DNA of 64,000 bases. It comes from Pyronema omphalodes (taxonomy: Eukaryota; Ascomycota; Pezizomycetes; Pezizales; Pyronemataceae). Of the stretch, positions 32,643 through 43,435 are shown piece after piece. The stretch covers positions 62,001-126,000 of the forward strand of contig JAJJXM010000014.1 of the NCBI GenBank assembly GCA_024516155.1. The letters run 5' to 3'. The notes beneath the pieces were generated by a model. It saw only the letters and a program-made list of their open reading frames with translations. It was not told where the DNA came from and made no database searches. How positions within the stretch are numbered: the stretch's first letter is position 1; each line of letters begins with the position of its first letter. Both the position numbers and the translations under genes were made by a program.

Positions 32643-35023
32643 TTTGTTTGTTTGTTTATTCATTACTCGTATGCAACCTTATTGGTTATGACGAGGGTAC
32701 AGGTTTATAGTACATGGAAAGTCAAAAGCACAAACAAAACAAAGTCCCGTCTCTACCTCCGCTGATCCTCCCTTAGGCTGTGATTTTGTGGTCCTGTCCC
32801 TACTATTACTTCGTTGGTCCTGTTGTCCAACCGCGTCTGCTGTTCCAGTGCCCCGTTCGCACAGAGGCCACCGCGCCGGGTGTCCTCTCTTTCCTCCACC
32901 CTTCCCCTCCCATGTTTTAGCCTTTTTTCCCGCCTTTATTTCCTCCACGAACAAAAAGAAAAAGATAACCTCCGCCGGCCCACTCTGCCCCTTCCCATCG
33001 CGCCTCTCTCTCCTCGTGCAATCCCGTATACCCCTTCCGCCCTTGAAAACAAAACAAAAGAAAGGAAATAATCAAAGGAAAAACTCTCGTCGCGCAATCC
33101 CGTCCCCCCTTCCTTTCCCGGTCCCTTCTCCTTCCACTGTCTTCTCCTATCCTACTCCGCCCGCGATAACAAAGGAAACAGAAAAGCAAAGAAAATGAGA
33201 AGGAATACATGAAGTCAAAAGAGAGCGACGAATCTACAACGCACGGAGAAGTCAAGCGGTGCTGCTTATTAGCTGTGAATGAAACGGGGGTGGTCTCGCC
33301 TGCGAGTCCTACTTAACCTGGCATGAGCCTATACCGAAGTAGCGACCTTTGTCGCGGAGATAAACGAAGAGAGAGCCTTTGTGCCGGAGGGGGTGTAGAG
33401 GATGTTGTCCAAATTGATCCGGGAATTCCTGTGGAGTTTGAGATCCTGTCGAAGTGTTGTCCGGGCGTCCTGGTGGTCTGGGCAGCTGAGGAGCAGGTGC
33501 CGAGGGGTCTGAGGGGGGTGTAGCGGGCAGCTACAATGTCGCGATGGGTAGGAGTCTGTCGGCGGGTGTGCCAGGCAGTCTAGAAAGTATCCGTGTCCTG
33601 TACGAAGGCCAAGGATCGCGGTAGAGAGGCACCGGGGGTTGTCGACGTAGATGGGATCCATGCGTCTCCGATGCGGGGCAGAGTATGTGTGTGGTCGATC
33701 GGAGGAGGAGTACCAGTGCGTCCACTCGGTAACGGTCTTTTCGCGTGCTTTCTTGCGTAGCCGGGTGAGCGTAATGGGTAGATTCGCACGGGGGAGGGAT
33801 TCGGTGGCTTGTTTAGCCAGGCGGTCTGCGGCATCGCTGCCAGGTATGTCGGAGTGACCGGGGATCCAGTGGAGGGTGACTGTGACGTCGGGTTGTAGTA
33901 GGGCTTCGGCTGTCTCGTGTATAGTGTGGGCTATTTCCTGGCCGGGGCCGCGTCGGAGGTGTGAGGCACGTTGGAGCGCTGCTTTGTTGTCGCTAAAGAT
34001 GTGCAGTCGACGGTTGTGGAGGTTGAGGCGAGCGATGTACTTCAAGCACGTTAAGAGGCATTCTTGAATTGCGCGCACCTCTGCATCGAACACTTCAACT
34101 GTGTCTCCCATAGGTACGATGGCGTTGATGGTGGTGGGTAGTCCAGAGGTGATGGTGTATCCGGCGCCGGTGCCAGACGCGGTCTGCGACCCGTCCATGT
34201 AGGCGACGATGACATTGCGGCGTCGTCTGAGGTTGTCGAGGAGTAGGAGGTGGTCGTGTGCTGTCTCGGGTTTCGGGGTTGTGGGGATGTCGACGGTTAA
34301 GAGGTTTTCGTCGGCGTCGAGCGGAACGGGGAGGGAGGTGTCTTCGACCGGTGCGTTGAGAGGGAGCCAAGGCGAGAGAGAGTGTAGAGCGCTGAGGAGG
34401 CGCGTGGGTTGTCGTGTGGTGTTGTGCCACGGGTGGTCGTACTCGTTTGCGATCTCAATAGCGGCGGATTGTAGGCTCGGTATGGGGAAGGATGTGGGAC
34501 ACCGGCGTGCGATCGGATGTGTCGGAGGGAGAGTGAGGACGCGAAGTGCGTATTGGCGTTGCTTGTGGTCCAGGCGTATCGGTACCGGAGGTAGCGCAGT
34601 CTCGTTATGGAGCGCCAGTGTGGGAGTCGAGTTGAAGGCGTTGAGTATGCGGCGTAGGGCTGAATTTTGCTGGGTTTGTAGTTTCGAGGCAAGGTCTCTC
34701 TGTCGTGTCCACCATATCTCCGCGCCAAAGTCCGCACGGGTTTGGACGCATGCCTGGAAAATTAGTCGGGTCGCGAGGGGAGACAAACCAGTTTCATATC
34801 TTGCTAATCGGCATAGCGCGTTGAGCGTTCTTTGTGCGGCGGCTGTTTTTCTACGTACATGTGCTTTAAAGTTAAGGCGTCTGTCTAGGTACATACCAAT
34901 CCATCGTACAACATCTTTTTCTCCTCCCTGCGTCCCAGGGCTCACTATCGTACCGTTTGGTAGTTTCACTTTTTCGTTGTCTGTGATTGTATCTGACCTC
35001 GCCCATCGTCCAACCAGGCTTTC
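32643..35023 (-). mobile_element. LINE L5, 5'-truncated
   Basis: Minus-strand copy of the L2/L3 subfamily. The AAAC tail appears as TTTGTTTGTTTG at about 32643-32660, then the 3' UTR, then ORF2 from the RT thumb to the C terminus. The 5' end is truncated at 35023, where T4 begins. T3 sequence on the two sides of L5 (plus T4) is not contiguous and no L5 target duplication is seen, so its insertion or a later event removed T3 sequence. Confidence 0.85.
33268..35023 (-). pseudogene. LINE L5 ORF2, C-terminal part
   Basis: Long open part from after the RT palm: GTQGGEKDVVRWIGMYLDRR, WWTRQRDLASKLQTQQNSALR, then RNase H (VAYMDGSQTASGTGAGYTI, EVFDAEVRAIQE, IFSDNKAALQ, WIPGHSDIPGSDAADRLA) and the CPLHPPQTP cysteine motif. 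A TAG at 33329-33331 replaces the Trp of the SVWAHAR segment (TGG to TAG) 20 codons before the normal stop. Endonuclease and RT palm are missing. Confidence 0.88.
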
Positions 35024-35555
35024 TGTCACGGCACACAGCTGACGAGCCGTTGTGTTGTTGCGTCATCATTGTGTTGTCGGTGTTGTTGTCGACATCGTGC
35101 CGTTGTCTTGCCGTGTTGTGTTGTGTTGTCGTTGTGTTGTTGTGTGTGCCGTGCCGTGGTTGTTGATGGACTGACTGATGATGGATGACGTACCATGAGC
35201 TGGAGAGCTGTGGCGTCGCAGGTGAAATGATGGAGAACGGAAGCTGTCATGTAGCGATGTTGGATGACGGCCCAGCAAGAGTGCTGGCCGCCCCTTTGTA
35301 CATAAGGAGGCTTGCCTCCCCGTTGTCGAGGTCTCCATCGAACGTCTTGTGTCTTTCCCCTTGTCCTTAATAAAGACTTCTCCTTTCAGTCCCACATCAT
35401 TCTTGTCCTTGTCCCTGTCCCTGTTTCGTGTGCCGTCCGTCTGCCGTGCACTTCGGTCCCTGTTCTTCCGTTCCCCCATGCGGGAACCCGCCCAGTCTCC
35501 CCTTGCCGGTAGTGTTCAGTGTGTTCTTCGAACGTCCGTTCCTAGTTCCCTGACA
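35024..35555 (+). repeat. 5' LTR of T4
   Basis: 532 bases, TGTCACGG...CCCTGACA. Landmarks: TACATAA TATA-like box at 35299-35305, hairpin GGAGGCTTGCCTCC just after it, putative transcript start ATCGAACGT at 35337-35345, 32 bases after the box. Confidence 0.94.
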
Positions 35556-35567
35556 TTACGTTCGATC
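35556..35567 (+). promoter_or_regulatory. T4 primer-binding site (self-priming type)
   Basis: TTACGTTCGATC follows the LTR directly. It does not start TGG. ACGTTCGAT (35558-35566) is the exact complement of ATCGAACGT in the LTR (35337-35345). The same pair is present in T1 and T3. Confidence 0.6.
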
Positions 35568-35590
35568 TAATAATTATTCGTCCAACACGC

Positions 35591-37169
35591 ATGAACCCCA
35601 CCGGTTCTGCTTGGACACACGCCTTGAAATAAGCCCTGGAAACTCACACCCTAAACGAGACCTTCGGAATTTCCGACCGATTCGCTGGCGCAGTGCAACG
35701 AACCATCCGAAGAGCAGAAAATCACTGCTACCTTGTGGTCCGCTGGGAACTCCAGGATTATACTTACCAGGAGCACGTCCGTCACACCATCGGACTTAAG
35801 CCGATCCTCCGAGCCCGCCAAGATGCACGTTAAACTCATCGACGAAGGACATTGGCAGCAAATCGTCAACGCTGCCTCCATGACTCAGTTTCCAGACGGG
35901 CACGAACCGCTTACGTTCACCAAGCAGCTCGCGCAATCAATCCTAGACGCCCAAGACCATCCCACAGGCTACATCTTAAACGACCTCGCAGAGACCCCCG
36001 GCTCCCGTAACAGCACTCGAGTCTCCAGCCCTGTCGCCTCCGGCGCTCCGGAAGCCCCCACCCCTGCCCCCATTCCCCCTGTTGTTATTCAGACTGGCTC
36101 CGTCCAGGTTTACCCCAATGACCCAGAAACAGGGCCGCGAACCGCCGCACCCCCTACCACAGCCGCAGCCGCAGCCCCCGCCCCCGCTATAATCGCACCA
36201 GTTCCAAGACTCCCCCCCCGCGACCCCTAAATCCTCCTAACCCCGGAGGAACAAGCAGATACGAATGAAATTCATTACTACGAGAAGGAGCTCACCCGAC
36301 AGCGTGAACTCATCAACGGACTACTCGACTCCCCTGGCATCCGCGTTACGGGAGATAAAACTTCGGATCCACCAACCTTCGATGGGTCCAACAGGGAGGA
36401 CCTCCGCCGTTTTGTTTCCTTGCTTCGCATTAAATTGGTGAGCGACGAATTACGCTTCCCAACCCCTCACAAGCGGATCTCTTATGCCATGGGCCGCCTC
36501 CGCGGACGCGCCTTGGATCAGATCCTTCCTTATATCAAGGATAATGGCAACCGCTGGGCACTCAACGACGTCCAGGACGTCATTAAGATCCTACAGCGTA
36601 CCTTTGGAGACCCGGACGAGCGCGCAACGGCTCGTTTGAAACTACAAAGTCTCCGACAAAACAACCGCGAGTTTTCAGATTATTATGCCGAGTTTCCCCG
36701 CCTGGTCGCAGAATTGGGCTGGGATGAAGCCGCTACCATGGATGCTCTGCGAAACGGCCTATCCCTCGAGTTGCACGAAAAGTTGGTTGGCGCCCCTCCC
36801 ACCGCTACGATGCACGACTTTGTTGAACAGTGCCAAAAATTGGACTCCCAATTGAGAGCACTTGAGAATCTCCGCAAGCTGCGTACCAACCGCGGCCAAG
36901 TTAAACCCACTACCGCCGCCACCCCCGCCACCAGTCGCCTCACCCCCGCTACCCAAGCCACCACCGCCGCCTCCAGCAAGCAAACCCCTGCCCAGGGACC
37001 CCGCCAGAAACTGTCGGCACAGGAACGCGCGACCCGCCTGTCAGAAGGACGTTGCCTCTACTGCGGTGGCCTTGGCCACATGGCTGCTTCGTGCCCCGCC
37101 AAGACGAATGTCAAAGTGGCGAGTGTGGAATTATTGGATAGTGAAGAAGAGGTGTCGGGAAAAGACTAA
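35591..37169 (+). pseudogene. T4 gag
   Basis: ATG at 35591 after a short leader; the frame has a TAA about ten codons in, then continues with ETFGISDRFAGAVQRTIRRA. A one-base insertion near 35800, shared with T1, shifts to the frame SRSSEPAKMHVKLIDEGHW. That frame runs to 37169 with one TAA at about 36228. Capsid features: RLRGRALDQILPYIKDNGNR, REFSDYYAEFPRLVAELGW, MHDFVEQCQKLDSQL; zinc knuckle CLYCGGLGHMAASC. The end overlaps pol. Confidence 0.88.
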
Positions 37170-37222
37170 ACCGGCTGCAAGAAGATGGCTCTGCCGCTGG
37201 TGGGAAAATTATTGCTGATACA

Positions 37223-40200
37223 TTGTTATTATCGGGCGCAAGTTTTGCTGGAAAGTTAGAATGCAAACACCTTGTTCTCTCTTGCTCCTTGTTTTCCAAT
37301 AACCGCACCGTGAAGACAGTAGCGCTCGTTGACTGCGGCGCCACTGGCATCGCCTTTGTTGATCGCAATTTGGCCCGCCATCACAAACTCCCTCTAACCC
37401 CCCTACCCACCGCCCGAACGGTCGAAGTTATCGACGGCCGACCCATATCCTCAGGAAAAATCACACACCTCGCCCAAGTAGAGTGTACCATCAATGGTCA
37501 CTCGGAAACCCTTCCCATGTTCGTCACGAAGTTGTGTCACTACCCGGTGGTGTTGGGCATCCCCTGGTTGAAGAAACACGACGTGACAATAAGCTTCAGT
37601 TCCAACACTGTAAGCTTCGACTCACAATACTGCCTAAGGAACTGCACCCCGTTGCCTGTGAGCACAACCTGTGTCGTGGTCCTGGACTCGAGGCCCCCTC
37701 CCGTTGTCCACGAGCCCGACACAAACCCCATGCCAGAGTTAGAAGACTGGGTCCCCGACCCCCCAAACGAAACCCCAATAGCGATATCAAGCCTGACCAT
37801 CTCCGACTTCAAAGAAATGGTAGAAGACAAAAGCTTGACAGTGTTCTCGCTATCGTTGAACGAAATCACCGTCGCCCTACAAGACAAGCCCCCCCTCACG
37901 GATGATGAACTGAAAGACATGATCGCCGAAGAGTACCATGACTACCTCGACTTGTTCAAGGAGGTCAACGCGAAGGAACTCCCCCCACTCTGACCCTACG
38001 ACCACAAGATCCCACAGAAAGAGGGATTCGTCCCCCCCTTTGGCCCGTTATACTCGCTGTCACGCAACGAGTTACAGACGCTGAAAGCGTGGCTCGATGA
38101 GAATTTGGAGAAAGGCTTTATACAACGCTCCCAATCATCAGCCGCCTCGCCGATATTATTGGTGAAAAAATCAGATGGGTCCCTACGCCTATGCGTAGAT
38201 TACCGAAGACTGAATGAAGGAACCGAGAAGAATCGGTACCCGCTGCCATTGATACAGGAAACGATGATGAATCTTTCCAAAGCTCAATATTTTACGACCC
38301 TTGATGTCCGCAGCGCCTATAACCTTATTAGAATGGCAGAAGGCGAAGAATGGAAGACGGCCTTCCGCACAAGGTACGGCCTGTTCGAGTCAAAAGTGAT
38401 GCCCTTTGGGCTCACCAACGCGCCTGCCGATTTCCAGGCATTCATAAAGGATGTCCTGAGACCATACCTGGACCAGTTTTGTACAGCATACTTGGATGAT
38501 ATCCTCATATTCTCTGAAACAAAGCCCGATCACACCTCACATGTCCGGAAGATTCTGGAACGACTTAAACAAGAAAAATTACACCTGAAGCCAGAGAAGC
38601 GTAAGTTTGCTAAGACCGAAGTCCAGTACCTGGGGTACAACATTGGCCGCGACGGCACTCGCATGATGGATTCCAAAGTAGCGACAGTCAGAGACTGGAA
38701 GGAACCAACCAATCTGAAACAGGTCCAAGAGTTCCTTGGTTTCGCGAACTTCTACCGACGATTTATTCAAGACTACTCAAAAGTAGTCTCCCCTCTAACA
38801 GCTTTGACTAAAAAGCAAGATGGCAAAGCAATCCCCTTTACCTGGGGTAAAGATCAGCAAAGCGCCTTCGACCGACTGAAGAACGCATTTACCTCAGCAC
38901 CAATTCTCAAGCACTTCGACTACGAGAAACCGATTGTAGTGGTAACCGACGCATCTGACTATGTGTCTGCTGGAGTATCATCACAATACGACGACGATAA
39001 CGTGTTACATCCCGTCGCGTTTTATTCCAAAAAGCATTGCCCGGCGGAATGCAACTATGAGATCTATGACAAAGAACTACTGGCAATAGTTCGATGTTTC
39101 GAAGAATGGCATCCGCACTTGGAGGGCTCCGCCTTCCCGATAAAAGTATTGACAGACCACAAGAACCTCGAATACTTTATGACAACAAAGCTACTAAACA
39201 GACGACAAGCACGCTGGTCCGAATTCCTGTCTCGGTTCAACTTTGTGATCACCTATCGACCGGGAACGTTGGGAGGAAAACCGGACGCCCTGACAAGACG
39301 AGCCGCCGACCTCCCGGGAGAGGGAGACGAACGTATACTAGCGAATCAGCAAGCTGTTCTAAAGCCACAAAACTTCCAATTGTGCATGACCCTGCCCATG
39401 AACCTTGCACCCTCCGAAGTGGACCTCCTCTTTAAGGAGGGCTACAAGACAGATTCATTCCCAAACCGAGTGTTGGGAATGCTGGAAGACGGTACACAAA
39501 TCTGTAAGGACATATCAATCGCCGATTGCTCCGTGTTGGAAAATAGATTGTACTACCGAGACTGCCTCTATGTCCCCGCGCTGGACAAACTACGATTGAA
39601 ACTACTGCAAGATCACCACGACCCCCCCACCATCGGACACCCGGGCCGTGCAAAGACTTTCGAACTGCTCGCCAGGAATTATTACTGGCCTTCGATGAGA
39701 AAAGATGTGGATCAATTCCTCTGAAATTGCCACGCTTGTAAAAGAACAAAAGCTACCCGCCACGCACCCTACGGAACCTTGAAACCCCTACCGGTCCTGC
39801 ACCACCCGTGGCAGAACATATCTGTGGACTTTGTTACTGGACTGCCGACATCAGAAGGCTTCGACGCAATATGAGCGATCGTTTGCCGACTCACGAAACA
39901 GCGACACTTGGTGCCCTGTCACTCCACGATAGACGCAGAAGGCTTCGCGCAACTCTTCCTGGAAAACGTATTCAAACTACACGGTCTGCCAGACACAGTG
40001 GTGTCCGACCGCGGCCCGCAATTTGTGGCCCACTTCCGGAAACACCTGGCAAATTGCATGGGTATCGAGATTGCCACGAGCACGGCCTTCCACCCCCAGA
40101 CCGATGGCCAAACAGAAAGAATCAATGCGGTTACGGAGCAATATCTCCGCGCGTACGTCTGTTATCTACAAGACGACTGGAAAAAATTTTTACCACTGGC

Positions 40201-40891
40201 AGAATTTGCTGCAAATAACCAAGTATCGGATACAACGTCGCTGTCCCCATTCTACACCATATACGGCCGACACCCCAAATGCTCATTCGAATTGGAAATC
40301 AGGACAGACAATCCTGAAGAAGTGAAAGCGAACGAGGTGGCGGAAAGGATGTCGCACATCCATGACGTCTTACGTTCTGAAATGAAATACGCCCAAGCCC
40401 GCCACATAGAAGCCGCCGACAATTCCCGACTCCCCGCGCCGGTCTTCAAACCAGGAGACCTGGTATAGCTGGACGCCCGCAACCTCAGAACCCGCCGCCC
40501 CTCAAAGAAACTAGAAAACAAACACCTAGGCCACTTCACCGTGGTACGGCCCATTGGATCCCACGCCTACGAGTTGGATATACCGGAGACAATGAAACAT
40601 CACAGGACCTTCCCCGTGTCCCTACTGAACCCAGCCCGTTCGGACCCCCTCCCTGGCCAGATTATCCTACCGCCTCTATCGGTAGTAGTAGACGGCGAAG
40701 AAGAATGGTTCGTGGATGAAATTCTGGATAGCCGTTGGTCAAGAGGAAACCTGCAGAACCTCGTCAAGTGGACCGGCCATGACTGTCCAACCTGGGAACC
40801 GGAAACTAACGTATCCGAAACTGAGGCCGCTGAGAAATTCCACCAGCTATACCCAGACATACCTTCTCCTGTCGTAGGCACTCGAGCGTAA
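37223..40891 (+). pseudogene. T4 pol (protease, RT, RNase H, integrase, chromodomain)
   Basis: One frame of about 1220 codons, interrupted only by four stops (TGA 37991, TGA 39722, TGA 39872, TAG 40466). Protease: ALVDCGATGIAFVDRN and VVLGIPWLKKHD. RT: LDVRSAYNLIRM and palm YLDDILIFS. RNase [23 protein letters not shown]. Integrase: [47 protein letters not shown]. Chromodomain: EEWFVDEILDSRWSR, LVKWTGHDCPTWEPE. Since the frame is otherwise unbroken, this is a young, lightly damaged copy and the best template in the window for the family. Confidence 0.94.
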
Positions 40892-40902
40892 CGGGGGGGT
40901 AC

Positions 40903-41091
40903 TGTCACGGCACACGGCTGACGAGCCGTTGGGTTGTTGCGTCATCATTGTGTTGTCGTTGTTGTTGTCGACATCGTGCCGTTGTCTTGCCGTGTTGTGT
41001 TGTGTTGTCGTTGTGTCGTTGTGTGTGCCGTGCCGTTGTTGTTGATGGACTGACTGATGATGGATGACGTACCATGAGCTGGAGAGCTGTG
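40903..41091 (+). repeat. 3' LTR of T4, left piece
   Basis: Starts TGTCACGG after the polypurine-like run ACGGGGGGGTAC. Ends with GCTGGAGAGCTGTG (41078-41091), the 14-bp duplication made by insertion of N1. Confidence 0.93.
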
Positions 41092-41237
41092 TTTGTTTGT
41101 TTGTTTGTTTGTTTATTCATTACTCGTATGCAACCTTATTGGTTATGACGAGGGTACAGGTTTATAGTACATGGAAAGTCAAAAGCAAAAACAAAACAAA
41201 GTCCCGTCTCTACCTCCGCTGATCCTCCCTTAGGCTG

Positions 41238-43230
41238 GAAAGAACACACCACACGGCAACGGCGACCCCCCCCCCTGCATTCTCAACAACGAGCACCGAA
41301 ACCCCCGGTTTTCTCATCGGATTCGGATTCGCAGCACTCTATTACGTTATTCTCTGAATTTTCAGGGAATTCTACGTTGTTTTTGTTGACTTTTGTCGCA
41401 AAATCAGAGTTTTCACGAGTTTTGGCTTACCCCACCTCACGAAATGTCGCCAAAACAACGACAGAACAACACCCGACGATCGAAACGGTCCGAAAACGCG
41501 TACCATGTTCTAGCCGACCTTCCTCATGATGGATCTACTCCTACTCCGGATGGAAGAGATGGAAAAGTTGATGAAGTTGATGGAAACTTCGCTGGAAAGC
41601 CCTTCCAGAGCGTGGTCTTGGCACGATCACCAGTTCCTTCGGCTTCAACATCGCAGCAACAGGCGACAACTGAACACAGCCGGTTTAGTAACTACCGTCG
41701 CATGATGGTATCTGCAATTAAAGAGGCAGTCGCAGTTGACGACAACTATGCCACCCTAGATCAACTGTTTATAGACAACTACGCCGAATTCACTGGAGCC
41801 AGCTTCCTGGGGATACAACAGATCCACCAGGACACACAGCGTCGCTTCAATACCCTCGATGACACCATACGCAACAACAGCGATGAGATGCGCCACAGAT
41901 TCGACGTCATGATGACGAAATTCAACATTCTGACCGGCGAAAACACGAAGCTGCGCGCAGCATACGACTCTACACAGGCAGAAACAGCAGCTCTCAAGGC
42001 TGCTGTGGACGCCCTGACGAAGAAAATCGACGAACAGCAACAAGTCATTTCGGCGCCCCCCTCACCGAACCTCACGGCCTCTTCCTCAGCGATGGAAGAG
42101 ATGACTATGCAACTGTCCGTCGTCCAACATGACATTCAGGATGTCCTGGACGCTGTTCGCAACCCTCCTGGCAAGAGAAAGCGAAGGGGAAGCGACCAGA
42201 ACACCGAACCCACCTCACCGACAAACCGAAGACCGGTGAACCACAAACCGAGAGCGGCATCACCGGTGCGAAGCCTGATGCACTCGAAACATGCGACTAC
42301 CGCCGCCCAGGACAAGCTTGATGCCCTCAAGCCTATGTCCCCCCTACCTCTCCTCGCGATCACGTCGACCGAAGCGACACGGGAACCTCACCCTGACAGT
42401 CCATCTGCTCAGGACACACCTCTACCCGACGCCCCAAGCACTGCCCCTGCTGAGACCGACGGATGGAAGACTGTGGAGGCAAAGGCTACACAGAGGAAGA
42501 AGCAGAAAGCGAAGGAGACGACACCTACGGCAGCGACACCCAGCAAGACCCCTACAACAAAGAATGGTGGCCGGGGAAAGAATACCCACCAACCCAGAAC
42601 GACAACCTCCTCTGCAAAGAAGACTTGGGCAGAAGTCGTCAAGAGCGGAGGCATCAACGTCCAGATTGTGCTTGGGAATGGCAATCTTGGACTGACAACG
42701 CCACCGACAAGAAGGGGAGAGAGGCGAGGGGGAGCAGTGAGAAGGCTGAGGAAGAAGGAAGGAGAAGGGGAGAGAGGGGAGGAGAAGAGGGGCAGGGCGG
42801 GCCCGGGTGTCTCAAAGGGCAAAGGGTCAGGAGACACCGGGCGGAGGAGGTGAGAGAGGAGAGGAGAGTGGGGGCACGGGTGGCCCGGCGGCTGTTTAAC
42901 TTTGCTTTGGTTTCGTTTTTGCTTTGTGGAGGAAATAAAGGAGGAAAAAAGGTTAAAAATGGGAGGGGAAGGGAGGAGGAAAGGGAGGAGCCCGGCGAGG
43001 CGGCCTCTGTGCAAGCAGGGCACTGGAACAGCAGACGCGCTTGGACAAGAAACCCCCGTAGTAACAGTGGGGACAGACCCCACAACCACAACGATCAAGA
43101 GGAGGAGACTGGTAGAGGTGGAGACTGGGTTTTTGCTTTTGCATTTCTTTCTTCTTCTCTTTTGTATTTATCTGTCCCTTGTCATAACCTTCAGGTTGCA
43201 AACAAGTAAGGAGAGAACAAACAAACAAAC
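41238..43230 (+). mobile_element. ORF1-only LINE derivative N2
   Basis: A second copy in plus orientation, inserted in the 3' UTR of N1, with duplication CTCCCTTAGGCTG (41225-41237, 43231-43243). 5' UTR with GCGACCCCCCCCCCTGCATT, reading frame 41393-42853, LINE 3' UTR, then a short AAAC tail. About 1993 bases. With N1 it forms a large inverted repeat with arms near 1.85 kb. Confidence 0.9.
41393..42853 (+). CDS. N2 ORF1-like protein, coiled-coil
   Basis: Intact frame of 486 codons (GTG-or-ATG start unclear; the first ATG in frame is at about 41444, in PPHEMSPKQRQ). A coiled coil is likely at about residues 140-225 (RRFNTLDDTIRNNSDEMRHR to ALKAAVDALTKKIDEQQQVI). A Pro/Ser/Thr-rich middle follows, then VEAKATQRKKQKAKE and TWAEVVKSGG, and a Gly/Arg/Glu-rich end. 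No zinc knuckle, endonuclease or RT. It looks like the N-terminal part of a LINE ORF1 protein fused to the 3' UTR. A role in RNA binding or oligomerisation is inferred. Confidence 0.7.
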   Translation: MSQNQSFHEFWLTPPHEMSPKQRQNNTRRSKRSENAYHVLADLPHDGSTPTPDGRDGKVDEVDGNFAGKPFQSVVLARSPVPSASTSQQQATTEHSRFSNYRRMMVSAIKEAVAVDDNYATLDQLFIDNYAEFTGASFLGIQQIHQDTQRRFNTLDDTIRNNSDEMRHRFDVMMTKFNILTGENTKLRAAYDSTQAETAALKAAVDALTKKIDEQQQVISAPPSPNLTASSSAMEEMTMQLSVVQHDIQDVLDAVRNPPGKRKRRGSDQNTEPTSPTNRRPVNHKPRAASPVRSLMHSKHATTAAQDKLDALKPMSPLPLLAITSTEATREPHPDSPSAQDTPLPDAPSTAPAETDGWKTVEAKATQRKKQKAKETTPTAATPSKTPTTKNGGRGKNTHQPRTTTSSAKKTWAEVVKSGGINVQIVLGNGNLGLTTPPTRRGERRGGAVRRLRKKEGEGERGEEKRGRAGPGVSKGKGSGDTGRRR

Positions 43231-43435
43231 CTCCCTTAGGCTGTGATTTTGTGGTCCTGTCCCCACTATTACTTCGTTGGTCCTGTTGTCCAACCGCGTC
43301 TGCTGTTCCAGTGCCCTGTTCGCACAGAGGCCACCGCGCCGGGTGTCCTCTCTTTCCTCCACCCTTCCCCTCCCATTTTTAACCATTTGTCCTCCTTTAT
43401 TTCCTCCACAAAGCAAAAACAAAACCAAAGCAAAG

